A DNA stretch of 64,000 nucleotides from Halomonas sp. KAO (GTDB taxonomy: Bacteria; Pseudomonadota; Gammaproteobacteria; Pseudomonadales; Halomonadaceae), in contig NZ_JADNRL010000026.1 of assembly GCF_015595025.1 (NCBI RefSeq), positions 1 through 64,000 of the forward strand, in the 5' to 3' direction. Below, in pieces: positions 25,621 through 34,332 of this stretch. The position numbers and the translations under genes are program-made. How positions within the stretch are numbered: position 1 is the first letter of the stretch; each line of letters opens with the position of its first letter. The notes under the pieces were generated by a model that was given only the letters and a program-made list of their open reading frames with translations, was not told where the DNA came from and made no database searches.

Positions 25621-25721
25621 GCGAAGCACAATAGGCGGGAAGCGACACACACGACGCCCGCTACCACAGACGGGTAACGGGGGTCGGCATCAGGGGTAAC
25701 TCGGTAAAGACGTAAGGTCGT

Positions 25722-26351
25722 TCAACGAGTACCGAAGATCTTGTCTCCGGCATCGCCCAGCCCCGGGACGATATAGCCGTTCTCGTCGAGGCGCTCATCC
25801 ACCCCGGCGGTATAGATCTCGATATCGGGGTAGGCGTCCTGTACCCGCTTGATGCCCTCGGGGGCGGCCACCAGCACGATCACCTTCATATGCTTGCAGC
25901 CCCGCTCCCGCAGCATGTCCAGAGTTGCCACCATGGTGCCGCCGGTGGCCAGCATGGGATCGATGACGATGGCCATGCGCTCGTCGAGCCCCTTGGCGAA
26001 CTTGGCAAAATAGGGCACCGGCTCGAGGGTCTCCTCATCCCGATAGAGGCCTACCACGCTGATCCGGGCACTGGGAATCAGGTCGGTGACACCATCAAGC
26101 ATGCCCAGCCCGGCACGCAGGATCGGCACGATGGTGACCTTCTTGCCCTTGAGCAGTTGAACCGGGATCTTCTCGCCACTCCAGCCATCGATATCCTGGA
26201 TCTGAAGCTCCAGATCCTGGGTCGCCTCGTAGGTGAGCAACTTGGCCAGTTCGCCGGCCAGTTCACGAAAGCTCTTGGTGCTGATGCCGGCTTCACGCAT
26301 CAGGCCCAGCTTGTGCTGGACCAGGGGGTGCTGGATGGCATGGACGCTCAT
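25722..26351 (-). CDS. upp: Uracil phosphoribosyltransferase Upp
   Basis: Salvages uracil with PRPP to UMP. The 209-residue length is standard. [11 protein letters not shown] near residue 131 is the PRPP loop, [10 protein letters not shown] near 77 contacts phosphate, and the C-terminal [17 protein letters not shown] is the uracil-specific signature. It has its own promoter (26443-26471) with a leader of about 85 bases. Its usual partner permease uraA lies 7 kb away. Confidence 0.96.
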   Translation of the reverse strand: MSVHAIQHPLVQHKLGLMREAGISTKSFRELAGELAKLLTYEATQDLELQIQDIDGWSGEKIPVQLLKGKKVTIVPILRAGLGMLDGVTDLIPSARISVVGLYRDEETLEPVPYFAKFAKGLDERMAIVIDPMLATGGTMVATLDMLRERGCKHMKVIVLVAAPEGIKRVQDAYPDIEIYTAGVDERLDENGYIVPGLGDAGDKIFGTR

Positions 26352-26442
26352 GGGCGGAACCTCTCAGGTAGTACAGCGGGAGTAGCGGGTGGCGGAACCC
26401 GTCGACCTTGGTCGCATGGACCCGGGCGACAAATTGCGCGCC

Positions 26443-26471
26443 ATTCTACTCGCATCCTGCGTTGAGGTTAA
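26443..26471 (-). promoter_or_regulatory. Predicted sigma70 promoter of upp
   Basis: On the minus strand TTAACC (26471-26466), a 17-bp spacer, then TAGAAT (26448-26443). The -35 element overlaps the ung stop codon. Confidence 0.5.
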
Positions 26472-27166
26472 GGCGTACTCTCATCGATGCGCTCGGGCAG
26501 CTGCCAGTCGATGGGCTCACGACCGTGTTCGGCGAGAAACGCATTGGCCCGGGAGAAGTGATGGTTGCCGAAGAAGCCGCGGTAGGCCGAGAGCGGCGAA
26601 GGGTGTGGCGACTCCAGCACCAGATGGCGCGAGCGATCCACCAGCGCTCTCTTCTGACGGGCATGGCTGCCCCACAGCAGGAATACCGAGGGCTCGGCGT
26701 GGGCACTGACGGTCTCGATCGCACGGTCGGTGAAGGCCTCCCAGCCGCGTCCCCGATGCGAGCCGGCGCAGCCCTGCTCCACCGTCAACGAGGTGTTGAG
26801 CAACAGCACGCCCTGGCGCGCCCAGTGCTCCAGATTACCGTGGGACACGGGAGTGAAACCGACGTCTGCCTCGAGCTCCTTGTAGATATTGACAAGGGAG
26901 GGCGGCGTGCGCACGCCAGGCTTCACCGAGAAGCACAGTCCATGAGCCTGGGCGGGGCCGTGATAGGGGTCCTGGCCGAGGATCACGACCTTGACCCTCT
27001 CCAGCGGTGTCAGCTCGAAGGCTCGAAACCACTCCGAGGAGTGCGGGTAGATCACCTTCCTGGCCGCCTTCTCGGCGGCCAGAAATTCGCGCAGCGCCTG
27101 CATGTAGGGCGCCTGAAACTCCTCCTCGAGCCACTGCCGCCAGCTGGCGGGTAACGGTGCAGCCAT
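26468..27166 (-). CDS. ung: Uracil-DNA glycosylase Ung
   Basis: Removes uracil from DNA, initiating base-excision repair. The 232-residue protein shows [14 protein letters not shown] near residue 63 with the catalytic Asp, the uracil-binding [10 protein letters not shown], and [11 protein letters not shown] near 190 with the catalytic His. The ATG at 27166 ([16 protein letters not shown]) has GGAGG about eight bases upstream. It follows gpt by 17 bp, forming part of a nucleobase-related minus-strand cluster. Confidence 0.96.
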   Translation of the reverse strand: MAAPLPASWRQWLEEEFQAPYMQALREFLAAEKAARKVIYPHSSEWFRAFELTPLERVKVVILGQDPYHGPAQAHGLCFSVKPGVRTPPSLVNIYKELEADVGFTPVSHGNLEHWARQGVLLLNTSLTVEQGCAGSHRGRGWEAFTDRAIETVSAHAEPSVFLLWGSHARQKRALVDRSRHLVLESPHPSPLSAYRGFFGNHHFSRANAFLAEHGREPIDWQLPERIDESTP

Positions 27167-27183
27167 CCCCGGCCCTCCTCGCC

Positions 27184-27663
27184 TTAGCGCTTGACCTGAT
27201 CGACCAGCGGCTCGACATAGGCCACACCCATATCCCATGGGAACTGGATCCAGCACTCCTGAGCCACCTCGGTCAGATACTGGTCGACCAGGGGCTTGCC
27301 CTCGGGCTTGGCGTAGACGGTCACGAAGTGCGCACGCGGCAGCATCTCGCGCACCTTGCGTGCGGTCTTGCCGGTATCCACCAGATCATCGACCAGCAGC
27401 CAGCCGTCGCCGTCATGGTCGACCCCCTTCAGGACATCGAGTCCGCCCTGTTCCATATGGTCATAGCTCTTGATACAGACGGTGTCGATCACGCGAACAT
27501 TGAGTTCGCGGGCAATCAGCGCCGCGGGAATCAGGCCGCCGCGCGTGATGGCGATGACTCCCTTGAAGTCGCGCTCCACCAGGCGGCGGCAGAGCTCGCG
27601 CACGTCGCGGTGCAGCTGATCCCAGGAGACGGTGAAGTGTTGGTGGTAGCGGTTGGTGCTCAT
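27184..27663 (-). CDS. gpt: Xanthine/guanine phosphoribosyltransferase Gpt
   Basis: A 159-residue type I phosphoribosyltransferase resembling E. coli Gpt: [28 protein letters not shown], the PRPP loop [12 protein letters not shown] near residue 90, and the C-terminal [13 protein letters not shown]. It converts xanthine or guanine (and more weakly hypoxanthine) to nucleotides. The ATG at 27663 lies four bases after the apt stop, so the two are co-transcribed. Hypoxanthine preference is possible but the sequence favours Gpt. Confidence 0.92.
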   Translation of the reverse strand: MSTNRYHQHFTVSWDQLHRDVRELCRRLVERDFKGVIAITRGGLIPAALIARELNVRVIDTVCIKSYDHMEQGGLDVLKGVDHDGDGWLLVDDLVDTGKTARKVREMLPRAHFVTVYAKPEGKPLVDQYLTEVAQECWIQFPWDMGVAYVEPLVDQVKR

Positions 27664-27667
27664 GACG

Positions 27668-28213
27668 TTACTCGTCCTCGGTGAAGGAGCAGACGGCGAA
27701 GACGCTGTACTTGGCCTCGCGGATGCGCTGCGACCCACCGAGATCAGGCAGATCGACGATGGTGGCGGTCTCCACCACCTGGCCACCGCTGCGGCTGATC
27801 AGCTTGGCCGCGGCCAGCATGGTACCGCCGGTGGCGATCAGGTCATCGACGATCAGGATGCGATCACCGCTCTGAAAGGCGTCGGAGTGCAGCTCCACCT
27901 CGGCCTCGCCGTACTCCAGGGTATAGGTCTCGCTGATGGTACGAAACGGCAGCTTGCCCTTCTTGCGCACCGGCACGAAGCTGCATCCCAGCTCATAGGC
28001 CAGCGGTGCACCGACGATGAAACCGCGTGCATCGATGGCCGCCACGGCATCGATATCCATCTCCTGGTAGCGATGCACGAAACTGTCGATCAGTTTGCGA
28101 AAGGCCGCACTGTTCTGCAGCAGCGGGGTGATATCGCGGAAGTTCACCCCTGGGTTGGGCCAGTCGGGAACGGTGCGAATGACGGACTTGATATAGTCGC
28201 CGTAGATGCTCAT
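27668..28213 (-). CDS. apt: Adenine phosphoribosyltransferase Apt
   Basis: Makes AMP from adenine and PRPP. The 181 residues have the family start ([14 protein letters not shown]), [17 protein letters not shown] and the PRPP loop [14 protein letters not shown] near residue 125. It lies directly between a purine permease and gpt on the same strand, so uptake and salvage are probably one transcript. The start is ATG 28213. Confidence 0.96.
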   Translation of the reverse strand: MSIYGDYIKSVIRTVPDWPNPGVNFRDITPLLQNSAAFRKLIDSFVHRYQEMDIDAVAAIDARGFIVGAPLAYELGCSFVPVRKKGKLPFRTISETYTLEYGEAEVELHSDAFQSGDRILIVDDLIATGGTMLAAAKLISRSGGQVVETATIVDLPDLGGSQRIREAKYSVFAVCSFTEDE

Positions 28214-28239
28214 GACGGTTCTCGGTAGTGAGTGTTCGT

Positions 28240-29541
28240 TCAGTCGAGGAACAGGAACTTGGCGGCAAACAGCAGGGCCAGCACGATCACCGCGGGGTTG
28301 AGATCGCGGAAGCGGCCCGACAGCGCCTTGATGGCAACGAAGCTGATGAAGCCCAGCGCAATCCCTTCCGCGATGGAGAAGGTCAGCGGCATGGCCAGGG
28401 CCGCGATCAACACCGGCGCGGCATCCGTGGGATCATCCCAGTTGGCGTGAGCCAGGCTGCTGGCCATCAACACCGCCACATAGAGCAGTGCGCCGGCGGT
28501 GGCATAGGCCGGGATGGAGCCCGCCAGCGGGGCGAAAAACAGGCTGATCAGGAACAGCACGGCCACCACCACGGCGGTGAGGCCGGTGCGCCCGCCCGAG
28601 ACGATGCCGGCGGTGGACTCCACATAACTGGTGGTGGTGGAAGTGCCCAGCACGGAGCCGGCCATGGAGGCCGTACTGTCGGCCATCATGGCACGACCGA
28701 TGCGCGGCAGCTTGCCCTCCTTGTCCAGCAGCCCCCCCTTGTGGGCCACGCCGATCAGGGTGCCGGAGGTGTCGAAGAGGTCGACGAACAGGAAGGCGAA
28801 GATCACGCTGAGCATGGCGATATCCAGCGCCCCGGCCAGGTCCAGCGCCATGAAGGTGGGCAGGATGGAGGGCGGCATGGACATCAGGCCGCCATACTCG
28901 TTATGCCCCAGCAGCATGGAGAGCACGGTGATACCGAGGATGCCGATCATCACCGCGCCGGTGACCCGCATGTAGGAGAGCGCGGTTATCACGAAGAAGC
29001 CCAGCAAGGCATATAGTGCCGAGGGCTCGGAAAGGTCCCCCACCGACACGTAGGTGGCCGGATTGGCGACCACGATGCCGGCATTCTTCATGGCGATCAT
29101 CGCCAGGAACAGGCCGATACCGGCCGCGATGCCAAGACGCAGCGAGAGCGGAATCGAGTTGATGATCCACTCACGCACCCGGAAGATGCTGAGCAGCAGG
29201 AAGATGAACCCCGAGAAGAACACCGCCCCCAGGGCCGCCTCCCAGGTGTAGCCCATGCCGAGCACCACACCGTAGGTAAAGAAGGCGTTGAGCCCCATGC
29301 CCGGCGCCTGGGCGATGGGGTAGTTGGCCCACAATCCCATCACCAGACAGCCCAGTGCCGCGGCCAGGCAGGTCGCCACGAAGACCGCACCATAGTCCAT
29401 CCCAGCCTCGGAGAGGATGCTGGGGTTGACGAAGATGATGTAGGCCATCGTCAGGAAGGTGGTGATCCCCGCGATGACCTCGGTCTTGATGCTAGTGCCG
29501 TGCTCGGCTAGCTTGAAATGCTTGTCTATCAGGCTCTTCAT
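28240..29541 (-). CDS. AzgA-type purine permease (NCS2 superfamily)
   Basis: A 433-residue polytopic transporter. [18 protein letters not shown] near the N-terminus, [16 protein letters not shown] near 79, [16 protein letters not shown] near 255 and [13 protein letters not shown] near 300 are typical of the AzgA/YjcD/GhxP adenine, guanine and hypoxanthine symporters. It is upstream of apt and gpt with a 26-bp gap, consistent with import of purine bases for salvage. Which base is preferred cannot be told. Confidence 0.92.
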   Translation of the reverse strand: MKSLIDKHFKLAEHGTSIKTEVIAGITTFLTMAYIIFVNPSILSEAGMDYGAVFVATCLAAALGCLVMGLWANYPIAQAPGMGLNAFFTYGVVLGMGYTWEAALGAVFFSGFIFLLLSIFRVREWIINSIPLSLRLGIAAGIGLFLAMIAMKNAGIVVANPATYVSVGDLSEPSALYALLGFFVITALSYMRVTGAVMIGILGITVLSMLLGHNEYGGLMSMPPSILPTFMALDLAGALDIAMLSVIFAFLFVDLFDTSGTLIGVAHKGGLLDKEGKLPRIGRAMMADSTASMAGSVLGTSTTTSYVESTAGIVSGGRTGLTAVVVAVLFLISLFFAPLAGSIPAYATAGALLYVAVLMASSLAHANWDDPTDAAPVLIAALAMPLTFSIAEGIALGFISFVAIKALSGRFRDLNPAVIVLALLFAAKFLFLD

Positions 29542-29727
29542 GGGGCTCGTTCCTGCGCGCGTGGACGGTATGAGAGTTCCCCGGGGGGCGGGAAAAGCGG
29601 CACATAGTACCCAAAGCCCTCCGTTGATGCGAGGCGACCGCCTATTCGGCGGTCTTCAATCCTGCACTCTGTATAAGCAACTCATGGACCAATCGCCAGT
29701 CCGTCCACCAACGCCCTCTCGACGTCG

Positions 29728-30360
29728 CTACTGGGTCGCCCTGGTCGCCAGCACCCGCTCGACCGTCTCGACGATCGCCTGGGTCTGGGGATCGATCTCG
29801 ATATTGACCCGGTCACCCGGCACACGCTCCCCCAGGATGGTGCGCTGCAGGGTCTCGGGAATCAGGTCGACGCAGAAGCGTGGCCCCTGCCCGCCGGTGG
29901 CCTGGCGTACCTCGCCGATGGTGAGGCTCGCCCCATCCACACCGATATAGCCCTTGTCGAACAGGAAGCGTCCCAGGGCATGCGGCAGCTCGAACCATAG
30001 CCGACGGTTGTTGGGCGCCTCATCGAGCTCGACCAGCTCGGCCTGCGCCATGATATGTCCCGACATCGCGTGGCCACCGATCTCGTCGCCGAAGCGCGCG
30101 GCCCGCTCGATATTGACGCGATCCCCCACCGCCAGGGTGCCGAGATTGGTGACCCGCAGCGTCTCGCGCATCAGATCGAAGCTCACCCCCTCCTCGGCGA
30201 TGGCGGTTACCGTCAGGCAGACCCCGTTATGGGCCACCGAGGCGCCGATCTCCAGCCCACTGCGCAGCGCTTCCGGCAGCAGGACGACATGGGTTCGGAA
30301 GGCCTCGGCCTCCTGGATGGCCACCACCTCGGCGGTGCCCTGCACGATGCCAGTGAACAT
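29728..30360 (-). CDS. ribE: Riboflavin synthase alpha subunit
   Basis: Forms riboflavin from two molecules of 6,7-dimethyl-8-ribityllumazine. The 210-residue protein starts [12 protein letters not shown] and contains two similar lumazine-binding domains (about 1-97 and 98-195); GVCLTVT and GASLTI are the paired motifs. The ATG at 30360 has AAGGAG five bases upstream. It stands alone, without other rib genes, and diverges from metNIQ. No FMN riboswitch was found upstream. Confidence 0.95.
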   Translation of the reverse strand: MFTGIVQGTAEVVAIQEAEAFRTHVVLLPEALRSGLEIGASVAHNGVCLTVTAIAEEGVSFDLMRETLRVTNLGTLAVGDRVNIERAARFGDEIGGHAMSGHIMAQAELVELDEAPNNRRLWFELPHALGRFLFDKGYIGVDGASLTIGEVRQATGGQGPRFCVDLIPETLQRTILGERVPGDRVNIEIDPQTQAIVETVERVLATRATQ

Positions 30361-30536
30361 GGCGTCTCCTTGGCTGCTGGCGCCCCCGGACCGGGGCGGA
30401 AAGAGGCATGAGTGTAGGAAATTCTCCCCCTCCCCGTCCATCGCCGTGCAGTTCCACAATATCCACTGGAAAACAGGTCATCGACAAAGCATGTTATGGC
30501 GCAAGGCGCCATCCAGCAGGAAGCCATGCGGCAGGA

Positions 30537-30565
30537 TTGACAGGTCCCCGGCCGACCCCTATCCT
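30537..30565 (+). promoter_or_regulatory. Sigma70 promoter of metNIQ
   Basis: TTGACA (30537-30542), exactly 17 bp, then TATCCT (30560-30565). Transcription should start near 30572, a few bases before the SAM-II-like aptamer. Confidence 0.7.
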
Positions 30566-30580
30566 TGCCGGCTACATTGA

Positions 30581-30656
30581 ATGGCGCCGATTTGAACCCG
30601 GCTTGCGGGCGCCCGCGGCATGACTCGATCAAGCCGTGAAGTGCAGCTAAAAGGGT
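30581..30656 (+). promoter_or_regulatory. SAM-II (SAM_alpha) type riboswitch upstream of metN
   Basis: P1 can form between GGCGCC at 30583-30588 and GGCGCC at 30608-30613. Between them are GATTTGAA (30589-30596) and CCCGGCTTGC, as in the SAM-II consensus. After an inserted hairpin (30616-30619 with 30633-30636) comes GTGCAGCTAAAAGGG (30641-30655). GC(T)TGC (30601-30606) and GCAGC (30643-30647) can form the pseudoknot helix. Location between promoter and methionine transporter fits SAM sensing. Assignment is by eye, without a covariance search. Confidence 0.75.
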
Positions 30657-30671
30657 GTGTCCAGCGTTGAT

Positions 30672-30699
30672 GGCCACCCGCCAGGGTGGCCTTTTTTTT
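30672..30699 (+). terminator. Intrinsic terminator in the metN leader
   Basis: A perfect 8-bp stem GGCCACCC/GGGTGGCC with a GCCA loop, followed by eight T (30692-30699). It stands between the aptamer and metN. GGGTG at the end of the aptamer (30653-30657) is complementary to CACCC in the 5' arm (30675-30679), so an antiterminator is possible. Confidence 0.88.
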
Positions 30700-30746
30700 G
30701 CCCCCATCCTGCACCGCCCGCCTCGGCGCCCCCAGCGGTGGCATCC

Positions 30747-31808
30747 ATGATCCGACTCCACAACGTTTCCAAGACCTACCAGCTCAAGGGACGCCGTGAT
30801 GGCGTCGCCCGAAGCGTCCAGGCACTCAAGCAGGTCGACTTCCACGTGCCTGCGGGCCAGATCCATGGTGTGATCGGCCTCTCCGGGGCCGGCAAGTCGA
30901 CGCTGATCCGCTGCGTCAACCTTCTCGAGCGCCCCACCACAGGCACCGTCACCGTCGATGGGCGGGAGCTCACCGGCCTGTCGCGCCAGGCGCTCAATCA
31001 GGCGCGGCACGGCATGGGCATGATCTTTCAGCACTTCAACCTGCTGACCAATCGCACGGTCTTCGCCAACGTCGCCCTGCCCCTGGAGCTGATGGGCATG
31101 CCGCGGGCCGAGATCCGCAGCCGCGTTACCCCCCTGCTGGAGCTGGTCGGCCTCGCCGACAAGGCCAGCCAGTACCCGGCCCAGCTCTCCGGCGGCCAGA
31201 AGCAGCGTGTGGCCATTGCTCGCGCGCTGGCCAGCCGCCCCAAGGTACTGCTTTGCGACGAGGCGACCTCGGCCCTCGACCCCCAGACCACCGGTTCGAT
31301 CCTCGCCCTGCTGCGCGATATCAACCAGCAGCTCGGCCTGACCATCCTGCTGATTACCCATGAGATGGAGGTGGTCAAATCGATCTGCCATCGCGTCAGC
31401 CTGATCTCCGACGGCGAGCTGGTGGAAGAGGCCGAGGTGGGCGACTTCTTCACCTCACCGAACACGCGTCTAGGACGTGAGTTCCTCAATGACTTTCTCA
31501 AGCTGGAGCCTCCCCGCGCCCTCATCGAGCGCCTCGAGGAGTCACCGGGTCCGCACACTCATCCGGTGGTGCGACTGGCCTTCCGTGGCGATGCCGTGGC
31601 CGCACCGCTGGTATCGCGTCTGGCCAGGGAGTGCGGCGTCGACGTCAGCATCCTTCAGGCCAAGGTGGAGTCGATCCAGGAGCGCACCCTGGGCCTGATG
31701 ATCGCCGAACTCATGGGTCCCGCGGCCAAGACCCGCGAGGCCCTCGACTATCTCGAATCCCACGACCTGCAGGTGGAGGTGCTCGGCCATGTCCAGCGCG
31801 ATGCTTGA
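30747..31808 (+). CDS. metN: Methionine import ATPase MetN
   Basis: A 353-residue ATPase of the MUT (methionine uptake) family. Walker A GLSGAGKST, Q-loop IFQHFNLL, signature LSGGQKQR, Walker B VLLCDEATSALD and H-loop THEM are present. A C-terminal NIL domain (about 260-345) binds methionine and mediates trans-inhibition in E. coli. The ATG at 30747 (MIRLHNVSKTYQL) is chosen because it lies after the leader terminator and matches family N-termini. A longer frame would begin before the terminator. metI overlaps by 20 bases. Confidence 0.95.
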   Translation: MIRLHNVSKTYQLKGRRDGVARSVQALKQVDFHVPAGQIHGVIGLSGAGKSTLIRCVNLLERPTTGTVTVDGRELTGLSRQALNQARHGMGMIFQHFNLLTNRTVFANVALPLELMGMPRAEIRSRVTPLLELVGLADKASQYPAQLSGGQKQRVAIARALASRPKVLLCDEATSALDPQTTGSILALLRDINQQLGLTILLITHEMEVVKSICHRVSLISDGELVEEAEVGDFFTSPNTRLGREFLNDFLKLEPPRALIERLEESPGPHTHPVVRLAFRGDAVAAPLVSRLARECGVDVSILQAKVESIQERTLGLMIAELMGPAAKTREALDYLESHDLQVEVLGHVQRDA

Positions 31809-32442
31809 ACTGATTCTCAAGGCAACACTCGACACCCTCTATATGGTGGGCATCTCGGGGGTGATCTCGGCTCTGGCGGGCATCCCGCTGGGAGTGCTGC
31901 TCTATGTCACCCGTCCTGGCCAGGTGCTGGCCCAGCCGGTGCTCAATAATGCACTGGGCATCATCACCAATATCGGCCGCTCCATCCCCTTTATCATTCT
32001 GATGGTGGCGATCATCCCCTTCACGCGCATGCTCGTTGGCACCTCCATCGGCACCAACGCCGCCGCGGTGCCACTGACCATCGCCGCCATCCCCTTTATC
32101 GCACGCCTGGTGGAGGGTGCGCTCAACGAGATCAATCCGGGCCTGGTCGAGGCCGCCCAGTCGATGGGCGCCACCCCCTGGCAGATCATCCACAAGGTAC
32201 TGCTGCCGGAGGCCAGGGGCGGCATCTTCACCGCCCTTACCGTTACTATCGTGACCCTGGTGAGCTACTCGGCCATGGCCGGTGCCGTCGGCGGCGGCGG
32301 CCTGGGCGACCTGGGGATCCGCTACGGCTACAATCGCTTCAACCCCACCATCATGCTGATTACCGTGGCGATCCTGGTCGTCATGGTGCAGGGCTTTCAG
32401 AGCCTGGGGGATTATCTGGTGCGCAAGAGTGATCACAAATAG
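31789..32442 (+). CDS. metI: Methionine import permease MetI
   Basis: A 217-residue inner-membrane protein with five predicted helices. The coupling loop is LVEAAQSMGATPWQIIHKVLLPEA near residue 122; VTLVSYSAMAGAVGGGGLGDLGIRYGY follows. Two copies form the pore with MetN. Start ATG 31789 overlaps the metN end; a second ATG four codons later is possible. Confidence 0.94.
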   Translation: MSSAMLELILKATLDTLYMVGISGVISALAGIPLGVLLYVTRPGQVLAQPVLNNALGIITNIGRSIPFIILMVAIIPFTRMLVGTSIGTNAAAVPLTIAAIPFIARLVEGALNEINPGLVEAAQSMGATPWQIIHKVLLPEARGGIFTALTVTIVTLVSYSAMAGAVGGGGLGDLGIRYGYNRFNPTIMLITVAILVVMVQGFQSLGDYLVRKSDHK

Positions 32443-32518
32443 CCAAAAGCTATTTAAATCTTTATTCTTATTTCGTTATCATCACCTCCACCGACTCGAG
32501 ACCTGGAGATTCCACCAC

Positions 32519-33313
32519 ATGCACAAGACACTGCTCACTACCGCCCTCGCCCCCGCCCTAGCCCTGAGTGCCGGCGCCGCCCTCGCCGATGATCACGCCA
32601 TCAAGGTCGGCACCGTCGCCGGCCCCGAGACCCAGGTGATGGAGGTCGCCGCCGAGATCGCCCAGCGCGAGTATGGCCTCGAGGTGGAGATCATCGAGTT
32701 CACCGACTATGTCACCCCCAATGCCGCCCTGGCCGACGGCAGCCTCGATGCCAATGCCTACCAGCACGAGCCCTACATGCGCTCCATGGTGGAGGATCGT
32801 GGCTACGACTTCGCCGTCGCCGGCTACACCTTCGTCTACCCCATCGGCGCCTACTCCGATAAGTACGACAGCATCGAGGAGCTCCCGGACGGCGCCACCA
32901 TCGCCCTGCCCAACGACCCTTCCAACGAGGGCCGCTCCCTGATCCTGATGCACAATCTGGGGCTGCTGGAGCTGACGGATCCCGAGAACCTCGAGGCCAC
33001 CCCGCTGAATATCGCCGCCAATCCGCGTGACTTCGAGTTCCGCGAGATCGAGGCCGCCCAGCTGCCGCGGGTGCTGCCCGATGTGGACATGGCCTTTATC
33101 AACAACACCTTCGCCCAGCCCGCCGGCCTGACCCTGGATGACGCCCTGATCAAGGAGGGCCCGGAGTCCCCCTATGTCAACCTGATCGCCGTGCGTGGCG
33201 GTGACGAGGAGCGTGAGGCGATCCAGCAGCTGGTCAAGGCCTATCAGACCGACGCGGTCGAGGCCAAGGCCGAGGAGCTGTTTGGTGCCCAGGCGGTACC
33301 CGGCTGGAAGTAA
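32519..33313 (+). CDS. metQ: Methionine-binding protein MetQ
   Basis: A 264-residue NlpA-family binding protein. The signal peptide appears to be cleaved after ALSAGAALA. No lipobox Cys is present, unlike E. coli MetQ, so it is probably soluble in the periplasm. Family features include IIEFTDYVTPNAALADGSLDAN, YQHEPYM and NDPSNEGRSL. The ATG at 32519 has GGAGA seven bases upstream. It follows metI after a short AT-rich gap. Ligand is likely D- and L-methionine. Confidence 0.92.
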   Translation: MHKTLLTTALAPALALSAGAALADDHAIKVGTVAGPETQVMEVAAEIAQREYGLEVEIIEFTDYVTPNAALADGSLDANAYQHEPYMRSMVEDRGYDFAVAGYTFVYPIGAYSDKYDSIEELPDGATIALPNDPSNEGRSLILMHNLGLLELTDPENLEATPLNIAANPRDFEFREIEAAQLPRVLPDVDMAFINNTFAQPAGLTLDDALIKEGPESPYVNLIAVRGGDEEREAIQQLVKAYQTDAVEAKAEELFGAQAVPGWK

Positions 33314-33332
33314 GGTAGCTTGATTGCCTGCC

Positions 33333-33464
33333 GCGAGGGGCGCCGGGGGCAAGCCGAAGAGGAGGTCCTACGCCATGGACGGCGTCGGTAGCGCCCAGGG
33401 AAGGGTTCACAGCGCCTCCTCGAAGGCTTGGCGACGGATCAGCCCCGAGTGACAAATGACTCGG
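33333..33464 (+). repeat. Intergenic repeat, copy B
   Basis: Related to 16656-16786 over about 130 bp, with roughly four in five bases matching in the best 75-bp part. It ends in a perfect CCGAGT/ACTCGG hairpin (33445-33450 with 33459-33464) whose loop is GACAAATG. It lies between metQ and the free methionine sulfoxide reductase gene. Confidence 0.85.
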
Positions 33465-33471
33465 ATAGTTA

Positions 33472-33497
33472 AAGGGCCGGCCGCAAGGCCGGCCCTT
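33472..33497 (+). terminator. Hairpin before the fRMsr gene
   Basis: Perfect 11-bp stem AAGGGCCGGCC/GGCCGGCCCTT with a GCAA loop, followed by GCGTTTC. It may end the metNIQ transcript or stabilise the 5' end of the next message; the U tract is poor. Confidence 0.55.
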
Positions 33498-33515
33498 GCG
33501 TTTCAAGGAGCCAAG

Positions 33516-33974
33516 ATGACACCCGACTACTCGCTGCTGAACCGCCAACTGGCGGCGCTGCTGGATACCCGTGACTGGCTGACCAATAGCGCCCAGACCT
33601 GCGCCTTTATCATGGAGCAGGTACCCGACCTCAACTGGGTCGGCTTCTATCTACAGGGCGAGCCCGAACTACTTACCCTGGGCCCCTTCCAGGGCAAGCC
33701 GGCCTGCCACCCGATCCCCTTCAGCAAGGGCGTGTGCGGTGCCGCGGCACGCACTCGCACCACCCAGCGGGTGGATGACGTCCACGCCGTGGCCGACCAT
33801 ATCGCCTGCGATGTGGCATCGCGGTCCGAGCTGGTCGTGCCGGTCATCGTGAACGATGACCTGTGGGGCGTACTCGATCTGGACAGCCCGCGGCAAGCCC
33901 GCTTCAGCGCGGCCGATTGGGAGGGCGTCGAGGCCCTGGTCGCCACCTTTATCGAGCGCACCGACCTCACCTAG
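33516..33974 (+). CDS. msrC: Free methionine-(R)-sulfoxide reductase (GAF domain)
   Basis: A 152-residue single GAF-domain enzyme that reduces free L-methionine-R-sulfoxide. The three catalytic-cycle cysteines are present at 64, 74 and 98, in GPFQGKPAC, FSKGVCG and HIACDVAS, with the spacing of E. coli YebR. The ATG at 33516 has AAGGAG five bases upstream. Its position after metNIQ suggests linked recovery of oxidised and external methionine. Confidence 0.92.
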   Translation: MTPDYSLLNRQLAALLDTRDWLTNSAQTCAFIMEQVPDLNWVGFYLQGEPELLTLGPFQGKPACHPIPFSKGVCGAAARTRTTQRVDDVHAVADHIACDVASRSELVVPVIVNDDLWGVLDLDSPRQARFSAADWEGVEALVATFIERTDLT

Positions 33975-33989
33975 CACCCCTGCAAAGCA

Positions 33990-34022
33990 AATCACCCCCG
34001 CAGCGAGGCTGCGGGGGTGATT
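33990..34022 (+). terminator. Terminator between msrC and the tRNA pair
   Basis: Perfect 15-bp stem (33990-34004 with 34008-34022) with a GAG loop, lying between the msrC stop and the 3' end of the tRNA on the other strand. It probably serves both directions. Confidence 0.8.
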
Positions 34023-34029
34023 CGAAATC

Positions 34030-34106
34030 TGGTAGGACCAGGCGGATTTGAACCGCCGACCTCCACGATGTCAACGTGGCGCTCTAACCAACTGAGCTAT
34101 GGTCCT
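34030..34106 (-). tRNA. tRNA-Val(GAC), copy 2
   Basis: 77 bases including an encoded CCA. The acceptor stem AGGACCA/TGGTCCT, D-loop AGCTCAGTTGG, anticodon loop TTGACAT (anticodon GAC) and T arm GGTTCAAATCC form a complete cloverleaf. Identical in sequence to the copy at 34132-34208. Confidence 0.96.
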
Positions 34107-34131
34107 AAGGAATGCTGCCAGAGGTGAGACT

Positions 34132-34208
34132 TGGTAGGACCAGGCGGATTTGAACCGCCGACCTCCACGATGTCAACGTGGCGCTCTAACCAACTGAGCT
34201 ATGGTCCT
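34132..34208 (-). tRNA. tRNA-Val(GAC), copy 1
   Basis: Identical 77-base tRNA with encoded CCA, 25 bases upstream of the second copy on the same strand. The pair is probably one transcript from the promoter at 34253-34280. Confidence 0.96.
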
Positions 34209-34252
34209 GCATCTCGCCGGCTGCATGGCATCATGCGTGGCAACGGATGCGT

Positions 34253-34280
34253 ATTCTACCCATCCGCTCCGAAAATGCAA
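34253..34280 (-). promoter_or_regulatory. Predicted promoter of the tRNA-Val pair
   Basis: Minus strand TTGCAT (34280-34275), 16 bp, TAGAAT (34258-34253), giving a leader of about 37 bases before the first tRNA. Confidence 0.5.
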
Positions 34281-34332
34281 GCCCAATATTCCCACCAAGG
34301 CCGAGGAATCAGCATCTTGGCCCGGCACAGGG

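Larger units (their letters stand above)
25320..25721. other. 402-bp AT-richer leader between glpS and upp
   Basis: Noticeably lower in G+C than its surroundings, with a TTTTTTAATTACTAAAC stretch near 25480-25497. It holds the candidate GlpR operator at 25381-25400 and a 17-bp tandem repeat at 25570-25620. Short frames exist on both strands (about 25474-25677) but have no ribosome binding site or family resemblance, so no gene is called. It must contain the glycerol operon promoter. Confidence 0.6.

Noticed and set aside
25474..25677. Small open frames on both strands in the glpS-upp gap
   Set aside because: No ribosome binding site, low-complexity repeats, no recognised family.
29636..29654. 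Hairpin GACCGCC/GGCGGTC between ribE and the purine permease gene
   Set aside because: Short stem, no U tract on either strand; too weak to call a terminator or riboswitch.
30361..30480. FMN riboswitch upstream of ribE
   Set aside because: The conserved RFN blocks are not found, and the leader is short with an ordinary ribosome binding site.
34030..34208. Two tRNAs as a phage attachment site
   Set aside because: No integrase, no partial tRNA copy and no change in base composition nearby; a plain gene duplication.
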